Origin: Nocardioides jiangxiensis
GTDB lineage: Bacteria; Actinomycetota; Actinomycetes; Propionibacteriales; Nocardioidaceae
Assembly (NCBI RefSeq): GCF_030580915.1
Contig: NZ_JAUQTA010000001.1
Span: 1-64,000 of the forward strand
Direction: 5' to 3'
Length of the DNA stretch: 64,000 nucleotides
Shown here: positions 10,910-20,342 of the stretch, in pieces
Layout: the number at the start of each line of letters is the position of its first letter
Position numbering within the stretch: the first letter of the stretch is position 1
Position numbers and translations under genes: made by a program
The notes under the pieces: generated by a model
Databases searched by the model: none
The model's input: the letters and a program-made list of their open reading frames with translations, nothing else
Told to the model about the DNA's origin: nothing

Positions 10910-13428
10910 CGGCCAGCGAGCAGGGCTACGAGGCGTTCTCGACCTGGGCGGACGGTGCGGGCATCAGCCTGTATCCGCACCAGGAGGAGGCGGTCCTCGA
11001 GGTGTTCGCCGGCAACAACGTCGTCCTGGCCACCCCGACCGGCTCGGGGAAGTCGCTGGTCGCGATCGCCGCGCACTTCGCTGCGCTGGCCGATGACCGG
11101 GTCAGTTTCTACACCGCGCCGATCAAGGCGCTGGTCAGCGAGAAGTTCTTCGCGCTGTGCGAGGTCTTCGGTCCCGAGGACGTCGGCATGCTGACCGGGG
11201 ACGCGAGCGTCAACCCGGATGCCCCGATCATCTGCTGCACCGCCGAGGTGCTGGCCAACATCGCGCTGCGCGAGGGCAGGGCCGCCGACGTCGGCCTGGT
11301 CGTCATGGACGAGTTCCACTACTACGCCGAGCCCGACCGCGGCTGGGCCTGGCAGGTGCCGCTGCTGGAGCTGCCGCAGGCGCAGTTCCTGCTGATGAGC
11401 GCGACGCTCGGCGACGTCACGGAGATCAGCGCCGACCTGTGCCGGCGTACCGGCAGGGAGACGGCGCTCGTCGACGGCGCGGAGCGACCGATCCCGCTGC
11501 ACTTCACCTGGTCGCTGACGCCGCTGTCGGAGACGCTCGAGGAGCTGGTCACGACGAAGCAGGCGCCGGTCTACGTCGTGCACTTCACGCAGAAGGACGC
11601 CGTCGAGCACGCGACCGCACTGCTCAAGGCGAAGCTCGCCGTCCCCGGGGACAACAAGGCGGCGATCGCCGAGCGGATCGCGACCGTGCGCTTCGGCACC
11701 GGCTTCGGCAAGACGCTGAGCCAGCTGCTCAAGGCCGGCATCGGCGTGCACCACGCCGGCATGCTGCCGCGCTACCGGCGCCTCGTCGAGCAGCTCGCGC
11801 AGCAGGGCCTGCTCACCGTCATCTGCGGCACCGACACGCTCGGCGTCGGCATCAACGTGCCGATCCGCACCGTGCTCTTCACGGGCCTGGCCAAGTTCGA
11901 CGGCTCCCGCCAGCGGGTGCTCCGGGTGCGGGAGTTCCTCCAGATCGCGGGGCGCGCGGGGCGAGCCGGCTACGACACGGCCGGGTACGTCGTCGTGCAG
12001 GCGCCCGAGCACGTCATCGAGAACGAGCGGGCCAAGGCCAAGGCGGAGGAGCGTCGCGCCGCCGGCAAGAAGAACTCCAAGGCCCAGCTCCGCAAGGCGC
12101 CCGAGGGCACGGTGGTGTGGACCGAGGCGACCTTCAGCAAGCTCGTCGAGGGCGTCCCGGAGTCACTGCAGAGCCGGATGAAGGTCGACAACTCGATGCT
12201 CCTCAACGTAGCCGCGCGCACGGAGGACACCTCGGAGGCGATGCGGCGGATCCTGCAGGAGAACCACGAGGACCGCCGCTCCCAGCTCCGGTTGACCCGG
12301 CGGGCGATCCGGCTCACCCGTTCGCTGCTCGCCTCGGGGGTGCTGACCCGCCTCGACGACGTCGACGCGTTCGGACGTCGTTTCGTGCTCACCGAGACCC
12401 TCCCGGCCGACTTCGCGCTCAACCAGCCACTCGCGCACTTCGCCATCGAGGTGCTCGACCTGCTGGACCCGGACTCCGACACCCGCATGCTCGACACCGT
12501 CTCCGTGATCGAGTCGGTCCTCGAGGCGCCGCGGCAGATCCTCTTCGCCCAGCAGTACGCCGCCCGCGGAGCCGCGGTGCAGGAGATGAAGGCCGACGGC
12601 GTCGAGTACGACGAGCGGATGGCGCTGCTCGAAGAGATCACCTGGCCGCAGCCGCTCGCGGAGCTGCTCGGTGCGGCGTACGAGATGTACCGCTCGAAGC
12701 ACCCGTGGCTGCCCGACGACGCCCTCTCGCCGAAGAGCATCGTGCGGGAGATGTGGGAGAGCGCGATGTCGTTCACCGACTTCGTCTCCCGCTACCAGCT
12801 GGCGCGCTCGGAGGGACTGGTCCTGCGCTACCTCACCGACGCCTACCGCACCCTGCGGCAGACCGTGCCCGACGCGCACCGCACCCCCGAGCTCGACGAG
12901 CTCGTGGAGTGGCTGGGCGAGACGGTGCGGCAGACCGACTCGAGCCTGCTCGACGAGTGGGAGGCGCTGGCGCACCCCGACCACGTCGCCCCCGAGGTCA
13001 GTCATCACCAGCCGCCGAAGCCGCCGCGCGCGCTGACCGACACCCCGGCCTTCCTGGTGATGATCCGCAACGCCATGTGGCGCCGCGTCGACCTCGCGGC
13101 GCGCGACGACCTCGACGGGCTGATGCGCCTCGAGCGGGACGCCGCCGACCGCACCGACCCGCCCGCCGACGTCGTCATGACCCGCAGCGTGTGGGACAAC
13201 GCGCTCGAGGAGTACTTCGCCGAGCACGACGACATCGTGCTCGAAGGTGACGCACGCGGCCCGAAGTTCCTCACCATCGAGCGCACCGGACGGCTCTGGA
13301 GGGCCGTCCAGACGATCGCCGACCCGGAGGGCAACCACGACTGGGTCATCGAGGCCGAGGTCGACCTCGACGCCACGGACGCGTGCGGGGAAGCCGTCGT
13401 CCGTGGAGTCGCGATGCGCTGCCTCTGA
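10906..13428 (+). CDS. Ski2-like DEAD/DEAH helicase with DUF3516 domain
   Basis: The 840-residue protein has helicase motifs in order: Walker [13 protein letters not shown] near residue 40, DEFHYY (motif II), LMSATLGD (motif III), [18 protein letters not shown] (motif V) and [12 protein letters not shown] (motif VI). After about residue 390 comes the long helical C-terminal region typical of the actinobacterial DUF3516 family. An ATP-dependent RNA or DNA unwinding role is expected; the substrate is not known. ATG 10906 overlaps the xerD stop by four bases, which fixes the start; a longer open frame upstream is not used. Confidence 0.9.
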   Translation: MTASEQGYEAFSTWADGAGISLYPHQEEAVLEVFAGNNVVLATPTGSGKSLVAIAAHFAALADDRVSFYTAPIKALVSEKFFALCEVFGPEDVGMLTGDASVNPDAPIICCTAEVLANIALREGRAADVGLVVMDEFHYYAEPDRGWAWQVPLLELPQAQFLLMSATLGDVTEISADLCRRTGRETALVDGAERPIPLHFTWSLTPLSETLEELVTTKQAPVYVVHFTQKDAVEHATALLKAKLAVPGDNKAAIAERIATVRFGTGFGKTLSQLLKAGIGVHHAGMLPRYRRLVEQLAQQGLLTVICGTDTLGVGINVPIRTVLFTGLAKFDGSRQRVLRVREFLQIAGRAGRAGYDTAGYVVVQAPEHVIENERAKAKAEERRAAGKKNSKAQLRKAPEGTVVWTEATFSKLVEGVPESLQSRMKVDNSMLLNVAARTEDTSEAMRRILQENHEDRRSQLRLTRRAIRLTRSLLASGVLTRLDDVDAFGRRFVLTETLPADFALNQPLAHFAIEVLDLLDPDSDTRMLDTVSVIESVLEAPRQILFAQQYAARGAAVQEMKADGVEYDERMALLEEITWPQPLAELLGAAYEMYRSKHPWLPDDALSPKSIVREMWESAMSFTDFVSRYQLARSEGLVLRYLTDAYRTLRQTVPDAHRTPELDELVEWLGETVRQTDSSLLDEWEALAHPDHVAPEVSHHQPPKPPRALTDTPAFLVMIRNAMWRRVDLAARDDLDGLMRLERDAADRTDPPADVVMTRSVWDNALEEYFAEHDDIVLEGDARGPKFLTIERTGRLWRAVQTIADPEGNHDWVIEAEVDLDATDACGEAVVRGVAMRCL

Positions 13429-13453
13429 CGGCCAGGGTGCAGCTGGCGCCGGC

Positions 13454-14449
13454 TCAGGCGTCGATGTGGCTCATGTCGCCGTAGCGCGCACCGGCCACGG
13501 CGTCGCGGGGCACAGCCGCCTCGAGCGCGGCCAGGTCGGCGGGGGAGAGCTCGACGGTGAGCGAGCCGGCGTTCTCCTCGAGGTAGCGGACCCGCTTGGT
13601 GCCCGGGATCGGGACGACGTCGTCACCCTGCGCCAGGACCCAGGCGAGCGCGACCTGGCCCGGCGTCGCGCCCTTCTGCTCGGCGATCGCACGCACGTTG
13701 TCGACGAGCACCAGGTTCCGGGCGAGCGCCTCGCCCTCGAACCGCGGGAAGTACGCCGACCGGCGGAAGTCGGCCGCGCCGTCCGCCCCGCTCTCCGCCG
13801 TGATCGTCCCGGTCAGCAGGCCTCGCCCGAGGGGGGAGTAGGGGACCAGACCGATGCCGAGCTCGCGGAGGACGGGGAGGATCTCGTCCTCGAGGTCGCG
13901 CGTGAAGAGGGAGTACTCCGTCTGGAGGGCGGTGATCGGGTGTACGCCGTGCGCACGCCGGATCGTGTCTGCGGACGCCTCCGAGAGCCCGAGGTGCCGG
14001 ACCTTGCCGGCCTCGACCAGCTCGGCCATCGCCCCGACGGACTCCTCGATCGGCACCGTCTTGTCGACGCGGTGCTGGTAGTAGAGGTCGATGTGGTCGA
14101 CGCCGAGCCGCTGGAGCGAGGCGTCGCAGGCGGCACGGACGTACTCCGGCCGACCGTTGATGCCGACCCGCGTGCCGTCGGGGAGCCGTTCGTTGCCGAA
14201 CTTGGTGGCCAGCTGGACCTCGTCGCGCCGGCCTGCGACGGCGCGGCCGACGAGCTGCTCGTTGCTGAACGGGCCGTACATGTCTGCGGTGTCGAGGAAG
14301 GTGATGCCGAGGTCGAGGGCGCGACGGATGGTCGCGACGCCGCCAGCCTCGTCAGGGGTGCCGTAGAACTCCGACATCCCCATGCAGCCCAGGCCGAGCG
14401 CGGAGACGTCGAGTGCGGATGCAGTGCCGAGAGTGCGTCGTGGGGTCAT
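13454..14449 (-). CDS. Aldo/keto reductase
   Basis: The 331-residue NADPH-dependent oxidoreductase has the AKR catalytic tetrad: Asp and Tyr in FLDTADMYG, Lys in LATKFGN, His in YYQHRVD. A C-terminal NADP-binding [14 protein letters not shown] segment is present. ATG 14449 is preferred over the TTG at 14461 because GGAG lies just before it and it sits six bases after the predicted -10 box. The gene lies directly downstream of the MerR regulator and is preceded by a MerR-type promoter located in the end of merR. The substrate is unknown; the regulator suggests induction by a small reactive compound. Confidence 0.92.
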   Translation of the reverse strand: MTPRRTLGTASALDVSALGLGCMGMSEFYGTPDEAGGVATIRRALDLGITFLDTADMYGPFSNEQLVGRAVAGRRDEVQLATKFGNERLPDGTRVGINGRPEYVRAACDASLQRLGVDHIDLYYQHRVDKTVPIEESVGAMAELVEAGKVRHLGLSEASADTIRRAHGVHPITALQTEYSLFTRDLEDEILPVLRELGIGLVPYSPLGRGLLTGTITAESGADGAADFRRSAYFPRFEGEALARNLVLVDNVRAIAEQKGATPGQVALAWVLAQGDDVVPIPGTKRVRYLEENAGSLTVELSPADLAALEAAVPRDAVAGARYGDMSHIDA

Positions 14450-14455
14450 GGCTCC

Positions 14456-14486
14456 ACTCAACGGCTTCGAGTGCGCTCGAAGTCAA
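14456..14486 (-). promoter_or_regulatory. MerR-controlled promoter of the aldo/keto reductase
   Basis: Read on the minus strand: a -35 box TTGACT (14481-14486), a 19-base spacer holding the near-palindrome CTTCGAGCGCACTCGAAG, and a -10 box TTGAGT (14456-14461). The overlong 19-base spacer with a dyad inside is the hallmark of MerR-activated promoters. ATG follows six bases after the -10, so the mRNA may be leaderless. It overlaps the last codons of merR. Confidence 0.75.
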
Positions 14487-14853
14487 GCGCCTGCTCGACC
14501 TTTCCCTCGTAGATCCCGATCTTGTGGTCGACGGCTCGCAGGTGCCCGGTGATCTCGGCCAGCTGCGCCTCCACCCGGGCGCGGTGGGCGAGCAGCAGGT
14601 CGAGGCGTTCCTGCTCGTTGCCGTCGCCGGCCCGGACCAGGGCGGCGTACCGCTTCACGTCGCGGATCGGCATCCCGGTGGCCCGCAGCCGCGTGATCAG
14701 CGTGATCCAGGCCAGGTCCTGCTCGGAGTAGCGGCGGTGGCCGGAGGCACCCCGCTCGACGGGGCGGAGCAGCAGGCCGTCGCGCTCGTAGTAGCGCAGC
14801 GTGTGGGCGGTGAGGCCGGTCTGGTCGGCGACCTCGGCGATCGTGAACGGCAT
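14458..14853 (-). CDS. MerR family transcriptional regulator
   Basis: The 131-residue protein has an N-terminal MerR winged helix-turn-helix ([37 protein letters not shown]) and a C-terminal dimerisation helix. It has no cysteine, so a metal-thiolate or iron-sulphur sensor is excluded and an organic ligand is more likely. Start ATG 14853 is placed six bases after the -10. The gene is flanked by two promoters with near-identical dyads, one upstream of itself and one upstream of the aldo/keto reductase, so autoregulation plus control of that enzyme is inferred. Confidence 0.9.
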   Translation of the reverse strand: MPFTIAEVADQTGLTAHTLRYYERDGLLLRPVERGASGHRRYSEQDLAWITLITRLRATGMPIRDVKRYAALVRAGDGNEQERLDLLLAHRARVEAQLAEITGHLRAVDHKIGIYEGKVEQALDFERTRSR

Positions 14854-14859
14854 CGGACC

Positions 14860-14890
14860 AGTCTGTGGCCTCGAGTGCACTCGAGGTCAA
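14860..14890 (-). promoter_or_regulatory. Autoregulated MerR promoter
   Basis: On the minus strand: TTGACC (14885-14890), a 19-base spacer carrying most of the perfect palindrome CCTCGAGTGCACTCGAGG (14869-14886), and CAGACT (14860-14865). ATG 14853 follows after six bases. The layout copies that of the downstream aldo/keto reductase promoter base for base in spacing. The -35 box overlaps the stop codon of the MTHFR-like gene. Confidence 0.78.
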
Positions 14891-15822
14891 GCGGGGGCGG
14901 TGGTGCCGCGCAACGTCCCGATCAGGCGGCGGGCCAGCTCGACCGAGGCGTCGATCTCCACCTTGCGGATGGAGACGCTCTCGATGTTGAGGCCGAACGG
15001 GACGCCGAGCCGCTCGCAGTAGGCGACCAGCTCGGTCGCCGTGGCGAGCGCCTGCTCGAACGAGGCCTGCAGGGTGTCCTCCGCGTGGCGCAGGTCGTTC
15101 TCGATCCAGCGAGGAACGTCGACGCCGAGCCAGCGCAGGAACTCCAGGGTCTTCATCGAGCCGCACACCGAGAACGTGAAGACGATCGGCACCGGTGCGA
15201 TGCCGGCCTCGCGGCACGCGTAGGCGTAGTCGGAGACGAGGTTCTTCGCAGCGTTGACGTCGTAGACGACCTGGGTGACGAAGAAGCGGCAGCCGGCCGC
15301 CTGCTTGGCGAGGAGCCGCTCGTGCTCGTTGCCACGGCGGGTGTGGCGCTCCGGGATCGCGACACCGCCCAGCAGCAGGTCCGGGTTGGCTGCGCCGGCG
15401 AGCTGCTGCGCCTCGGCGAGGGTCAGTGCCGGCTTGCTGTCGCTGGAGGCGGCGCCGACCAGCACCGAGAGCGTGCGCCCGGGATCCTGGGCCCCGGCCC
15501 AGCCCTCCAGGGTGGGCCGCTCGTACTTCCCGACGGCGCGGTAGACGACGACCGGCGTCTCCCAGTCGGTGAGGTCCTCCGCCAGGTACGCCGCGGGGTC
15601 GAGGGTCGGCGTGAACGGGAACGGGCGCTCGGTGGGGTTGCGCGAGCTCTCGTCGTCGATGTCGTAGAGGACGAGGCCGTCGAGCCCCAGGGGGCGCAGG
15701 CGCGCCTTGGTGGCCTCGGCGATCTCCGCGACGCGCTCCGGTGCGGTCGACTGGCGAGGCGGCGTCAGGGCGAAGAGCACGAAGCTCCCCTGACGGTCGC
15801 GGATGCGTGCGGCGAGGTCCAT
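14887..15822 (-). CDS. metF: Methylenetetrahydrofolate reductase family protein
   Basis: The 311-residue TIM-barrel protein shows MTHFR features: PERVAEIAEATKARL at the start, GGVAIPERHTRRGNEHERLLAKQAAGCRFFVTQVVYD in the middle (positions about 170-205), and FTFSVCGSMKTLEFLRWLGVDVP near the flavin and folate site. It would reduce methylene-THF to methyl-THF for methionine synthesis, but it is divergent, so a related folate role is possible. ATG 15822 follows TAGGGT by seven bases (leaderless). Confidence 0.78.
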   Translation of the reverse strand: MDLAARIRDRQGSFVLFALTPPRQSTAPERVAEIAEATKARLRPLGLDGLVLYDIDDESSRNPTERPFPFTPTLDPAAYLAEDLTDWETPVVVYRAVGKYERPTLEGWAGAQDPGRTLSVLVGAASSDSKPALTLAEAQQLAGAANPDLLLGGVAIPERHTRRGNEHERLLAKQAAGCRFFVTQVVYDVNAAKNLVSDYAYACREAGIAPVPIVFTFSVCGSMKTLEFLRWLGVDVPRWIENDLRHAEDTLQASFEQALATATELVAYCERLGVPFGLNIESVSIRKVEIDASVELARRLIGTLRGTTAPA

Positions 15823-15906
15823 GGACAGGACCCTATGCGCACGCGGGGGTGCGTGCCGCACGGGTGCCGGGCGCCGTGACCGCGCCAGCGTTCGCGCGGC
15901 GTTTCC

Positions 15907-16000
15907 TCCACAGATTGCTCCACAGGCAACGAGATCCTGTGCACTCAAGCGGGGGCGATTCCACACGTCGTGCACAGATTTCCGTAGCCCCGGTGGACAA
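15907..16000. other. Cluster of DnaA-box-like sites upstream of parA
   Basis: Within 94 bases there are TCCTCCACA, TGCTCCACA and GATTCCACA on the plus strand and TTGTCCACC (15992-16000) on the minus strand. The last matches the high-GC DnaA box TTGTCCACA at 8 of 9 positions; the others match TTATCCACA less well. This gene-free gap (15823-16108) otherwise holds only the parA promoter and its inverted repeat. Confidence 0.4.
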
Positions 16001-16012
16001 CCCTCACCCGCC

Positions 16013-16042
16013 TTGCGACGCGCGAGACGGCCTCCCTAGAGT
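16013..16042 (+). promoter_or_regulatory. parA-scpAB operon promoter
   Basis: TTGCGA at 16013-16018 and TAGAGT at 16037-16042 are separated by 18 bases, a good sigma-70-type promoter. Transcription would start near 16049, at the edge of the inverted repeat that follows. Confidence 0.6.
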
Positions 16043-16050
16043 CCGCATCA

Positions 16051-16072
16051 ACTCGGCGAGTTGTCGCCGAGT
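16051..16072 (+). repeat. Perfect inverted repeat at the predicted parA transcription start
   Basis: ACTCGGCGA and TCGCCGAGT form nine-base arms around GTTG. The position, nine bases after the -10 box, suits an operator for an autoregulator (such as the RHH-like protein encoded next) or a 5' mRNA hairpin. Confidence 0.6.
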
Positions 16073-16108
16073 CGACAAACGGACCACGACCTCGAGGAGA
16101 GCTGGCAG

Positions 16109-17083
16109 ATGAGCGGATTCACCCCCACGGGAACCACCGCGACCGAGATGCCGCCCCTCGTGCGTACGCCGGCCGCACCCGAGACCGCAGGAGCGACCGT
16201 GAGCGCCTTCCCGACCCCGACCACGACGCCGGCCCTGACCGGCGAGATCGGCCCGACCGGCCGCCCGCTGCCGGTCTTCCCCGACCCCAAGCCGCTGACC
16301 ACGCACGGCAACGCGCGCATCATCGCGATGTGCAACCAGAAGGGTGGCGTCGGCAAGACCACGACGACGATCAACCTCGGTGCCGCGCTGGCCGAGTTCG
16401 GACGCAAGGTCCTGCTCGTCGACTTCGACCCGCAGGGCTCGCTCTCGGTCGGCCTGGGCCTCAACCCCAACGACATCGAGGTCGGCACCTACCAGCTGCT
16501 CATGGACCCGGCCACGACGTTCGACGACGTGGTCGTCGAGACCGGCGTCGAGGGCATGGACCTCCTCCCGGCCAACATCGACCTGTCGGCCGCCGAGATC
16601 CAGCTCGTCCACGAGGTGGGCCGCGAGCAGGTCCTGGCCAGCAAGCTGGCCCCCGTGCGCGACCGCTACGACGTGATCCTGATCGACTGCCAGCCGTCCC
16701 TCGGCCTGCTCACCGTCAACGCGCTGACCGCCGCCCAGGGCGTGATCATCCCGCTCGAGTGCGAGTACTTCGCGCTCCGTGGCGTCGCACTGCTCAAGGA
16801 CACCATCGACAAGGTCAAGAGCCGCCTCAACCCCGGCCTGCAGATCGACGGGCTGCTCGGCACCATGTTCGACGGCCGCACGCTGCACAGCCGCGAGGTG
16901 ATGGAGACCCTGGTCAAGGGCTGGAGCGACATCGTCTTCCACACCGTCATCCGTCGTACGGTGAAGTTCTCCGACTCCACCGTGGCCGGTGAGCCGATCA
17001 CGACGTACGCCTCGACCTCGTCCGGCGCCGACCAGTACCGCCAGCTCGCGAAGGAGGTGGCCGCACGGTGTCTCGACGCGTGA
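16109..17083 (+). CDS. parA: ParA family chromosome-partitioning ATPase
   Basis: The 324-residue protein has a Thr/Pro-rich 65-residue N-terminal extension followed by the deviant Walker A CNQKGGVGKTTTTINLG near residue 72, Walker A' LLVDFDPQGS, and the IDCQPSLGLLTVNAL motif. It belongs to the ParA/Soj class and heads an operon with scpA and scpB (as Rv1708-Rv1710), so it likely helps nucleoid segregation alongside SMC condensin. ATG 16109 follows AGGAGAG with seven bases spacing; the earlier GTG frame extension has no such site. Confidence 0.92.
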   Translation: MSGFTPTGTTATEMPPLVRTPAAPETAGATVSAFPTPTTTPALTGEIGPTGRPLPVFPDPKPLTTHGNARIIAMCNQKGGVGKTTTTINLGAALAEFGRKVLLVDFDPQGSLSVGLGLNPNDIEVGTYQLLMDPATTFDDVVVETGVEGMDLLPANIDLSAAEIQLVHEVGREQVLASKLAPVRDRYDVILIDCQPSLGLLTVNALTAAQGVIIPLECEYFALRGVALLKDTIDKVKSRLNPGLQIDGLLGTMFDGRTLHSREVMETLVKGWSDIVFHTVIRRTVKFSDSTVAGEPITTYASTSSGADQYRQLAKEVAARCLDA

Positions 17084-17415
17084 GCATGCCGGCGGCGGAC
17101 GACCTCTTCCGTCCGACCGCCGCGTCACTGCAGGCTGTCCCGAACGTCGGCAGCGCGGCGCCCGCGCCCGCCCCCGAGCCGGCTCCGCAGGGCCGCAAGA
17201 CGTCGTCGGGCCGGGTCCGGCACGACGAGAAGATGACCGTCTACATCACCTCCGACGAGCTGATGGACATCGAGCACGCCCGCCTGGTGCTGCGGCGTGA
17301 GCACGGCATCGCCGCCGACCGCGGCCGCGTCGTCCGTGAGGCGGTCGCGCTCGTGCTCGCCGAGTTCGAGGCGCACGGCGAGGACTCCGCACTCGTCCGC
17401 CGCCTGACGCGATGA
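17068..17415 (+). CDS. Probable ribbon-helix-helix partner protein of ParA
   Basis: A 115-residue protein. After a Pro/Ala-rich N-terminus of about 50 residues comes HDEKMTVYITSDELMDIEHA, then a basic loop and GRVVREAVALVLAEFEA: one strand and two helices, as in ribbon-helix-helix DNA-binding proteins. GTG 17068 is chosen for AAGGAGGT at 17051-17058; it overlaps the parA end by 16 bases. Its place between parA and scpA suggests a DNA-binding partner of ParA. The fold call is by eye. Confidence 0.75.
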   Translation: MSRRVSMPAADDLFRPTAASLQAVPNVGSAAPAPAPEPAPQGRKTSSGRVRHDEKMTVYITSDELMDIEHARLVLRREHGIAADRGRVVREAVALVLAEFEAHGEDSALVRRLTR

Positions 17416-18341
17416 CCACGATCTCGGAGGAGGCCGGTGACCGAGCACCGGTCTCCTCCGCCCGGTCCGGGGCTGACGGTGCCGACCTGCCGCCCTCGGA
17501 CATCGAGGGAGCGGCGGAGTCCGGCGGCTTCGCGGTCCGGCTCGACAACTTCGAGGGGCCCTTCGACCTGCTCCTGTCGCTGATCTCCAAGCACAAGCTG
17601 GACATCACCGAGGTCGCCTTGTCGAAGGTCACCGACGAGTTCATCGCCCACGTGAAGGCGGCGGGCGACGCCTGGGACCTCGAGCAGACGACGTCGTTCC
17701 TGCTCGTGGCGAGCACGCTGCTCGACCTCAAGGCCGCGCGCCTGCTCCCGCAGGGCGACGTGGAGGACGAGGAGGACCTCGCGCTCCTCGACGCCCGCGA
17801 CCTCCTCTTCGCCCGGCTGCTGCAGTACAAGGCGTTCAAGCAGGTCGCGTCGGTCTTCGAGGCGCGCATGGCGGGTGAGGAGAAGCGCCACGCACGGGCC
17901 GTCGGGCTCGAGGAGCGCTTCGCCTCGCTGCTCCCGGAGGTGCTGATCGGCATCGGCCTGGAGCAGTTCGCGGCGCTCGCGGCCAAGGCGATGGCACCCA
18001 AGCCGGTGCTCGCGCTCCCGACGCACCACATCCACCAGAACACCGTCTCCGTCCGTGAGCAGGCCGCGCTCGTCGTCGAGCGCCTCAAGCGCTCGGGCAC
18101 GCTGACCTTCCGCGCCCTCTGCGGAGACGCCCCCGACACGCTGACCCGCGTGGCCCGGTTCCTGTCGCTGCTGGAGCTCTACCGCGAAGGCGCCATCGCC
18201 TTCGACCAGGTCTCGCCGCTGGGTGATCTGTCGGTGCGCTGGACCGGCGACGACGACACTGACTTCGAGATCGACGAGTTCGAGGGCGCGCCGCTCGACC
18301 CGACCGACGACGTACCCCTTCCGGAGGAGAGCGATGACTGA
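17412..18341 (+). CDS. scpA: Segregation and condensation protein A
   Basis: The 309-residue kleisin shows the ScpA start FAVRLDNFEGPFDLLLSLISKHKLDITEVALSKVTDEF and the helical core, ending with the winged-helix LTRVARFLSLLELYREGAI. It bridges the SMC heads with ScpB. ATG 17412 overlaps the previous stop by four bases, and its end overlaps scpB by eight. Confidence 0.95.
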   Translation: MTTISEEAGDRAPVSSARSGADGADLPPSDIEGAAESGGFAVRLDNFEGPFDLLLSLISKHKLDITEVALSKVTDEFIAHVKAAGDAWDLEQTTSFLLVASTLLDLKAARLLPQGDVEDEEDLALLDARDLLFARLLQYKAFKQVASVFEARMAGEEKRHARAVGLEERFASLLPEVLIGIGLEQFAALAAKAMAPKPVLALPTHHIHQNTVSVREQAALVVERLKRSGTLTFRALCGDAPDTLTRVARFLSLLELYREGAIAFDQVSPLGDLSVRWTGDDDTDFEIDEFEGAPLDPTDDVPLPEESDD

Positions 18342-18966
18342 GCCGACCGACGTGGCCGCCACCGACGCGGTGGTGGGCGAGGAGACGACGCTCGCCGTGG
18401 CCGTGGCCGATCTCAACCCGGCCCTGGAGGCGATCCTGATGATCGCCGACCAGCCGCTCGACTCGGTGACCCTCGCCTCGGCCGTGGGCTACCCGGTCGA
18501 GGAGGTCGTCGGCGCGCTCCAGACCCTCGCCGAGGAGTACACCGAGCAGGGACGCGGCTTCGAGCTGCGCAACGTCGCCGGAGGCTGGCGCTTCTACACC
18601 CGCGAGGAGTACGCCGCCGTGGTCGAGGCGTTCGTCCTCGACGGACAGCAGGCGCGGCTGACGCAGGCGGCGCTGGAGACGCTCGCGGTCGTGGCCTACA
18701 AGCAGCCGGTCTCGCGTGCCCGGGTCTCCGCGATCCGTGGCGTCAACGTCGACGGCGTCATGCGCACGCTTCTCGCACGCGGCCTGGTCGAGGAGGCCGG
18801 CAGCGACGACCAGACCGGCGCCAACCTCTACCGGACCACGAGCTACTTCCTCGAGCGCATCGGCGTGACGTCACTGGAGGAGCTGCCCGAGCTGGCGCCG
18901 TTCCTCCCCGAGATGGACGACCTCGAGGACGAGCTCGCGGCGGCGTTCGCGGAGGGCTCGGCGTGA
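18334..18966 (+). CDS. scpB: Segregation and condensation protein B
   Basis: The 210-residue protein has tandem winged helices: LEAILMIADQPLDSVTLASAVG and LTQAALETLAVVAYKQPVSRARVSAIRGVNVDGVMRTLLARGLVEEAG, the ScpB signature. It dimerises on the ScpA linker. ATG 18334 follows GGAGGAGAG at 18322-18330. Confidence 0.95.
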   Translation: MTEPTDVAATDAVVGEETTLAVAVADLNPALEAILMIADQPLDSVTLASAVGYPVEEVVGALQTLAEEYTEQGRGFELRNVAGGWRFYTREEYAAVVEAFVLDGQQARLTQAALETLAVVAYKQPVSRARVSAIRGVNVDGVMRTLLARGLVEEAGSDDQTGANLYRTTSYFLERIGVTSLEELPELAPFLPEMDDLEDELAAAFAEGSA

Positions 18967-19769
18967 GCGACGACATCACGAAGCCCCCGAAGACCTCGCG
19001 GCACACCCGGGCGCTCGTCGAGACCGACGAGGACGGCCTGGTCCGGCTGCAGAAGTTCCTGGCGCAGTCCGGCGTCGCGTCGCGCCGCAAGTGCGAGGAG
19101 CTCATGCTCGACGGGCTGGTCGAGGTCGACGGTGAGGTGGTCACCAAGCTCGGCACCAAGGTGGACCCGCACACCGCGGTCATCCACGTCGACGGCAAGC
19201 GGCTTCCGCCCGTCTCCGCCCACGTCTACCTCGTGCTCAACAAGCCGCGGGGCGTGGTGTCGACGATGAGCGACCCCGAGGGGCGTCGCACGCTCACGGA
19301 GTTCGTCGAGGACCGCCCGGAGCGGCTCTTCCACGTCGGCCGCCTCGACACCGACACCTCCGGCCTGATCCTGCTCACCAACGACGGGGAGTTCGCGCAC
19401 CGCATGGCGCACCCGTCGTACGAGGTGGACAAGACCTACGTCGCCGAGGTCGACGGCGAGGTCTGGCCCTCGACGCTGAAGCAGCTGCGCGGGGGCGTGT
19501 CGCTCGAGGACGGTCCGGTGCTGCCCTCGAAGGTGAAGCTCATCGCCGGTCCGAAGGGCAACCCCACCGGCCGCTCCATCGTCGAGATCACCCTCCACGA
19601 GGGCCGCAACCGCATCGTGCGTCGCCTCATGGACGAGGTCGGCCACCCGGTGCGCCGGCTGACCCGCACGTCGTTCGGGCCTGTGCTGCTGATGGGCCTG
19701 GGTCTGGGCAAGGTCCGCGAGCTGACCGACGACGAGCTGGGCGCGCTGCTGGACTCCGTCGGCCTCTGA
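18963..19769 (+). CDS. rluB: 23S rRNA pseudouridine synthase (RluB/RsuA family)
   Basis: The 268-residue protein has an N-terminal S4 domain (VRLQKFLAQSGVASRRKCEEL) and the pseudouridine synthase catalytic motif GRLDTDTSGLILLTNDG with the nucleophile Asp. ITLHEGRNRIVRRLMDEVGHPV is the third family motif. It modifies a uridine of 23S rRNA near the peptidyl transferase centre. GTGA overlap with scpB. Confidence 0.93.
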   Translation: MSDDITKPPKTSRHTRALVETDEDGLVRLQKFLAQSGVASRRKCEELMLDGLVEVDGEVVTKLGTKVDPHTAVIHVDGKRLPPVSAHVYLVLNKPRGVVSTMSDPEGRRTLTEFVEDRPERLFHVGRLDTDTSGLILLTNDGEFAHRMAHPSYEVDKTYVAEVDGEVWPSTLKQLRGGVSLEDGPVLPSKVKLIAGPKGNPTGRSIVEITLHEGRNRIVRRLMDEVGHPVRRLTRTSFGPVLLMGLGLGKVRELTDDELGALLDSVGL

Positions 19770-19778
19770 CGGCTCCGC

Positions 19779-20342
19779 TCAGAGCAGGAACTGCGCCGGG
19801 TCGAACTCGTGGATGGGGATGATCCGGATCCGGGGGAGCGACTCGGTGAAGGCCTGGACGTCGTACTCCAGGTCGAAGGTCTCCAGACCGGCAGAGACCA
19901 GCTGCTGGAAGGCGCTGTTGCGGAACTCGGTGAAGCCGGCGACACCGACCCGGCGGCCGTCGAGGAGCTCGTCGATCTCGTCGACGAAGTCTCCGTCGTT
20001 GCTGACCAGGATGACGTCGTCGTCGCGCTCGCGCAGCGCGTCGAGCGTGCGCTGGATGGCGATGTCGACGACCTTCTCGCCGGGAGCACCGGAGAGGGGC
20101 ACCGGCCGGTAGCCGATCGCGATCAGGGCCTGCACGAACGCCATCGGCAGGTTCTCGTTCGCGGCGAGGAAGAAGAGACCCGCCACGGGCTGGCGCCAGT
20201 GCTCCTCGGCGAACTGCAGCACGCGGTCCCACCGGGGGCGCTCGTCGGCGCGTGGACGCCGACCGAGGATGTTGCCGCCGAGGGTGGCGTCGATGTTCTC
20301 GCCGTCGACGAGGACGTAGGTGGTGCGCGGTGCCTCAGCCAT
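19779..20342 (-). CDS. NYN domain protein (PIN-like nuclease family)
   Basis: The 187-residue protein starts with YVLVDGENID, a typical NYN first strand with the conserved Asp, and has DIAIQRTLDAL and LVSNDGDFVDEIDELL, giving the acidic cluster of the NYN/PIN RNase active site. Substrate unknown. ATG 20342 stands seven bases after TAGGGT (20350-20355 read on the minus strand), so a leaderless mRNA is likely. It runs against the surrounding operon genes. Confidence 0.88.
   Translation of the reverse strand: MAEAPRTTYVLVDGENIDATLGGNILGRRPRADERPRWDRVLQFAEEHWRQPVAGLFFLAANENLPMAFVQALIAIGYRPVPLSGAPGEKVVDIAIQRTLDALRERDDDVILVSNDGDFVDEIDELLDGRRVGVAGFTEFRNSAFQQLVSAGLETFDLEYDVQAFTESLPRIRIIPIHEFDPAQFLL

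Noticed and set aside
14449..14461. TTG 14461 as start of the aldo/keto reductase
   Set aside because: It falls on the predicted -10 box; ATG 14449 has GGAG in front and keeps the family N-terminus.
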